Assembly: GCA_035575095.1 (NCBI GenBank)
Contig: DATLYF010000171.1
Span: forward strand, 1 to 5,805
Source of the DNA: DATLYF01 sp035575095
GTDB lineage: Bacteria > Pseudomonadota > Gammaproteobacteria > Competibacterales > Competibacteraceae
Length of the DNA: 5,805 nucleotides
Direction: 5' to 3'
In this document: positions 4,864 through 5,805 of the stretch, in pieces
Numbering within the stretch: position 1 is the stretch's first letter
Layout: every line of letters begins with the position of its first letter
Notes under the pieces: generated by a model
What the model saw: only the letters and a program-made list of their open reading frames with translations
Database searches by the model: none
Told to the model about the DNA's origin: nothing
Made by a program: the position numbers and the translations under genes

Positions 4864-5805
4864 TTGGACTATCAGAACCCCGAAATCCCTCCGCTGGCCC
4901 GTTTCGCCCTGGCCATGGTCCTGGAACTGCCAGCAGCGGCCGTGCAGTCCGGCGCCCGCCCTCCCGCCCCCCTGGAGCGCGCCGCGGCCGGCCGTCTAGT
5001 CACCCTGATCGCCGATGACCTGCGCCGGCTGCTGCCGGAGCTGACCCGCTTCGGTCTGGTGTTGCCCGGCGCCCTGTACGACCTCACCGAGCTGTTGCGG
5101 CCGGGCTGGCCGCTGCTGGAGGCGCTGGAATCGGTGTACCGTGGCACCCTGCGCCAGGGCAGTTTCCAGCCCAATCTGATCGCCCTGGGCAGCGACAGCG
5201 GTCACTTCTCCATGCCCGCCCTCAACCCGCTGCGCCGCCCCGGCGCCGGACCGCTGCTGCTGCTGCCGGCGGTGTTGGTAGGACCGGAAGATGAGATGAG
5301 CGCGGTCGCCGCCGTGCTGGAGAACGAACTGCTGCAGCGCGGGGCGGCCTCCGCGGAGACCCGGCAGAGCGTGCAGCAGGGCTTCGGGATTGAGGTGCTC
5401 AACCTCTCCTATGCCACCCTGGGCGATCTGTGCGCGCTGACCAAGGTGCAACTGGAGAGCCAGGAGCTGACAACCCTGTGGGTCCTGCTGGAGCAGGTCC
5501 TGTTTCGCCCCGGCGAAGCGCTGCTGGTGACCCTGACCGAGGGCAACCGTTTCCTCCATGCCGGCGACGGCAGCTTCCACACCCCCTTCTACACCTTCGA
5601 CGACTGGGCCGGCAGCGGCCCCGGTCGCGACCACGATGCCGCACGACTGGCCCAGGGCTACGGCGCATGGCTGTTGCGCCAGCGCCAGTATCTGATGGCC
5701 CTGGAGCTACACGGCTGTACGGTGCGGCAGTGGCTCGGCCATTCCTGGCCGGAGGACGGGGATGCCGCCACCGTGAGCGCCGCCCTGGATAAGGGCGCCG
5801 CCCTG
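4864..5805 (+). CDS. Unrecognised soluble protein, 3' end outside the window
   Basis: One plus-strand frame stays open from the TTG at 4864 to the window end (314 codons, no stop reached). The codon use matches the neighbours, with strong G/C at third positions, so it is very likely real. I do not recognise a family. It begins 'MDYQNPEIPPLARFALAMVL', followed by an Ala/Pro-rich link (24-42). Then come a helical part (43-100), a hydrophobic strand-like core 'GPLLLLPAVLVGPEDE' (129-144), a helix at 145-160, 'GFGIEVLNLSYATLGDLCAL' (173-192), a long helix (195-215), and a part rich in aromatics and acids with 'TPFYTFDDWAGSGPGRDHD' (240-258). There is no signal peptide, clear membrane span, metal-binding cluster or P-loop. 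The hydrophobic run at 131-139 is too short to cross a membrane. It is transcribed divergently from the phasin. If the TTG start is wrong, the ATG at 4915 would remove 17 residues. Confidence 0.75.
   Translation, partial: MDYQNPEIPPLARFALAMVLELPAAAVQSGARPPAPLERAAAGRLVTLIADDLRRLLPELTRFGLVLPGALYDLTELLRPGWPLLEALESVYRGTLRQGSFQPNLIALGSDSGHFSMPALNPLRRPGAGPLLLLPAVLVGPEDEMSAVAAVLENELLQRGAASAETRQSVQQGFGIEVLNLSYATLGDLCALTKVQLESQELTTLWVLLEQVLFRPGEALLVTLTEGNRFLHAGDGSFHTPFYTFDDWAGSGPGRDHDAARLAQGYGAWLLRQRQYLMALELHGCTVRQWLGHSWPEDGDAATVSAALDKGAAL

Noticed and set aside
4996..5634. A 212-codon minus-strand frame opposite the right-edge gene
   Set aside because: Gln/Gly-rich antisense frame. The plus strand has one uninterrupted frame across the whole region with a ribosome binding site and ordinary protein composition.

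Overview
The window is about 5.8 kb of GC-rich, densely coding DNA from the chromosome of a gammaproteobacterium. A member of the Chromatiales/Ectothiorhodospiraceae or a similar group that stores polyhydroxyalkanoate (PHA) would fit. This rests on the pairing of a type II secretion gspN end with cysQ, a ZapE that follows the E. coli protein from end to end, and a short phasin. The taxon is an inference from gene content. No tRNA, rRNA, CRISPR array, insertion sequence or phage gene was seen.

Left part (1-3942, all plus strand): the C-terminal 140 residues of the type II secretion protein GspN; a 417-residue lipoprotein lytic transglycosylase (MltD-like, SLT/GH23 fold with a weak C-terminal LysM-like stretch); CysQ, the 3'(2'),5'-bisphosphate nucleotidase of sulfur assimilation; and ZapE, the AFG1-family division ATPase. 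The gaps are 105, 89 and 69 bp, so these may form one loose transcription unit or several. The themes are envelope passage (secretion, peptidoglycan cleavage, division) plus one housekeeping phosphatase.

Right part (3943-5805): two minus-strand genes converge on zapE. The first is a 43-codon gene for a leucine-rich single-pass membrane peptide with a strong Shine-Dalgarno sequence. It is followed, going up in coordinates, by a phasin. Upstream of the phasin a 9-bp perfect inverted repeat, made of two TGC-N3-GCA boxes 27 bp apart, frames a plausible extended -10 promoter. This looks like an operator for a PhaR-type PHA-responsive repressor. On the other side of that intergenic region a plus-strand gene with a probable TTG start encodes a protein I do not recognise; it runs off the window end after 314 codons.

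The parts most worth following up are the phasin operator pair, the small Leu-rich membrane peptide with its CTG-codon runs, the transglycosylase lying between gspN and cysQ, and the unrecognised protein at the right edge. I found no clear evidence of a wholly new multi-gene system.
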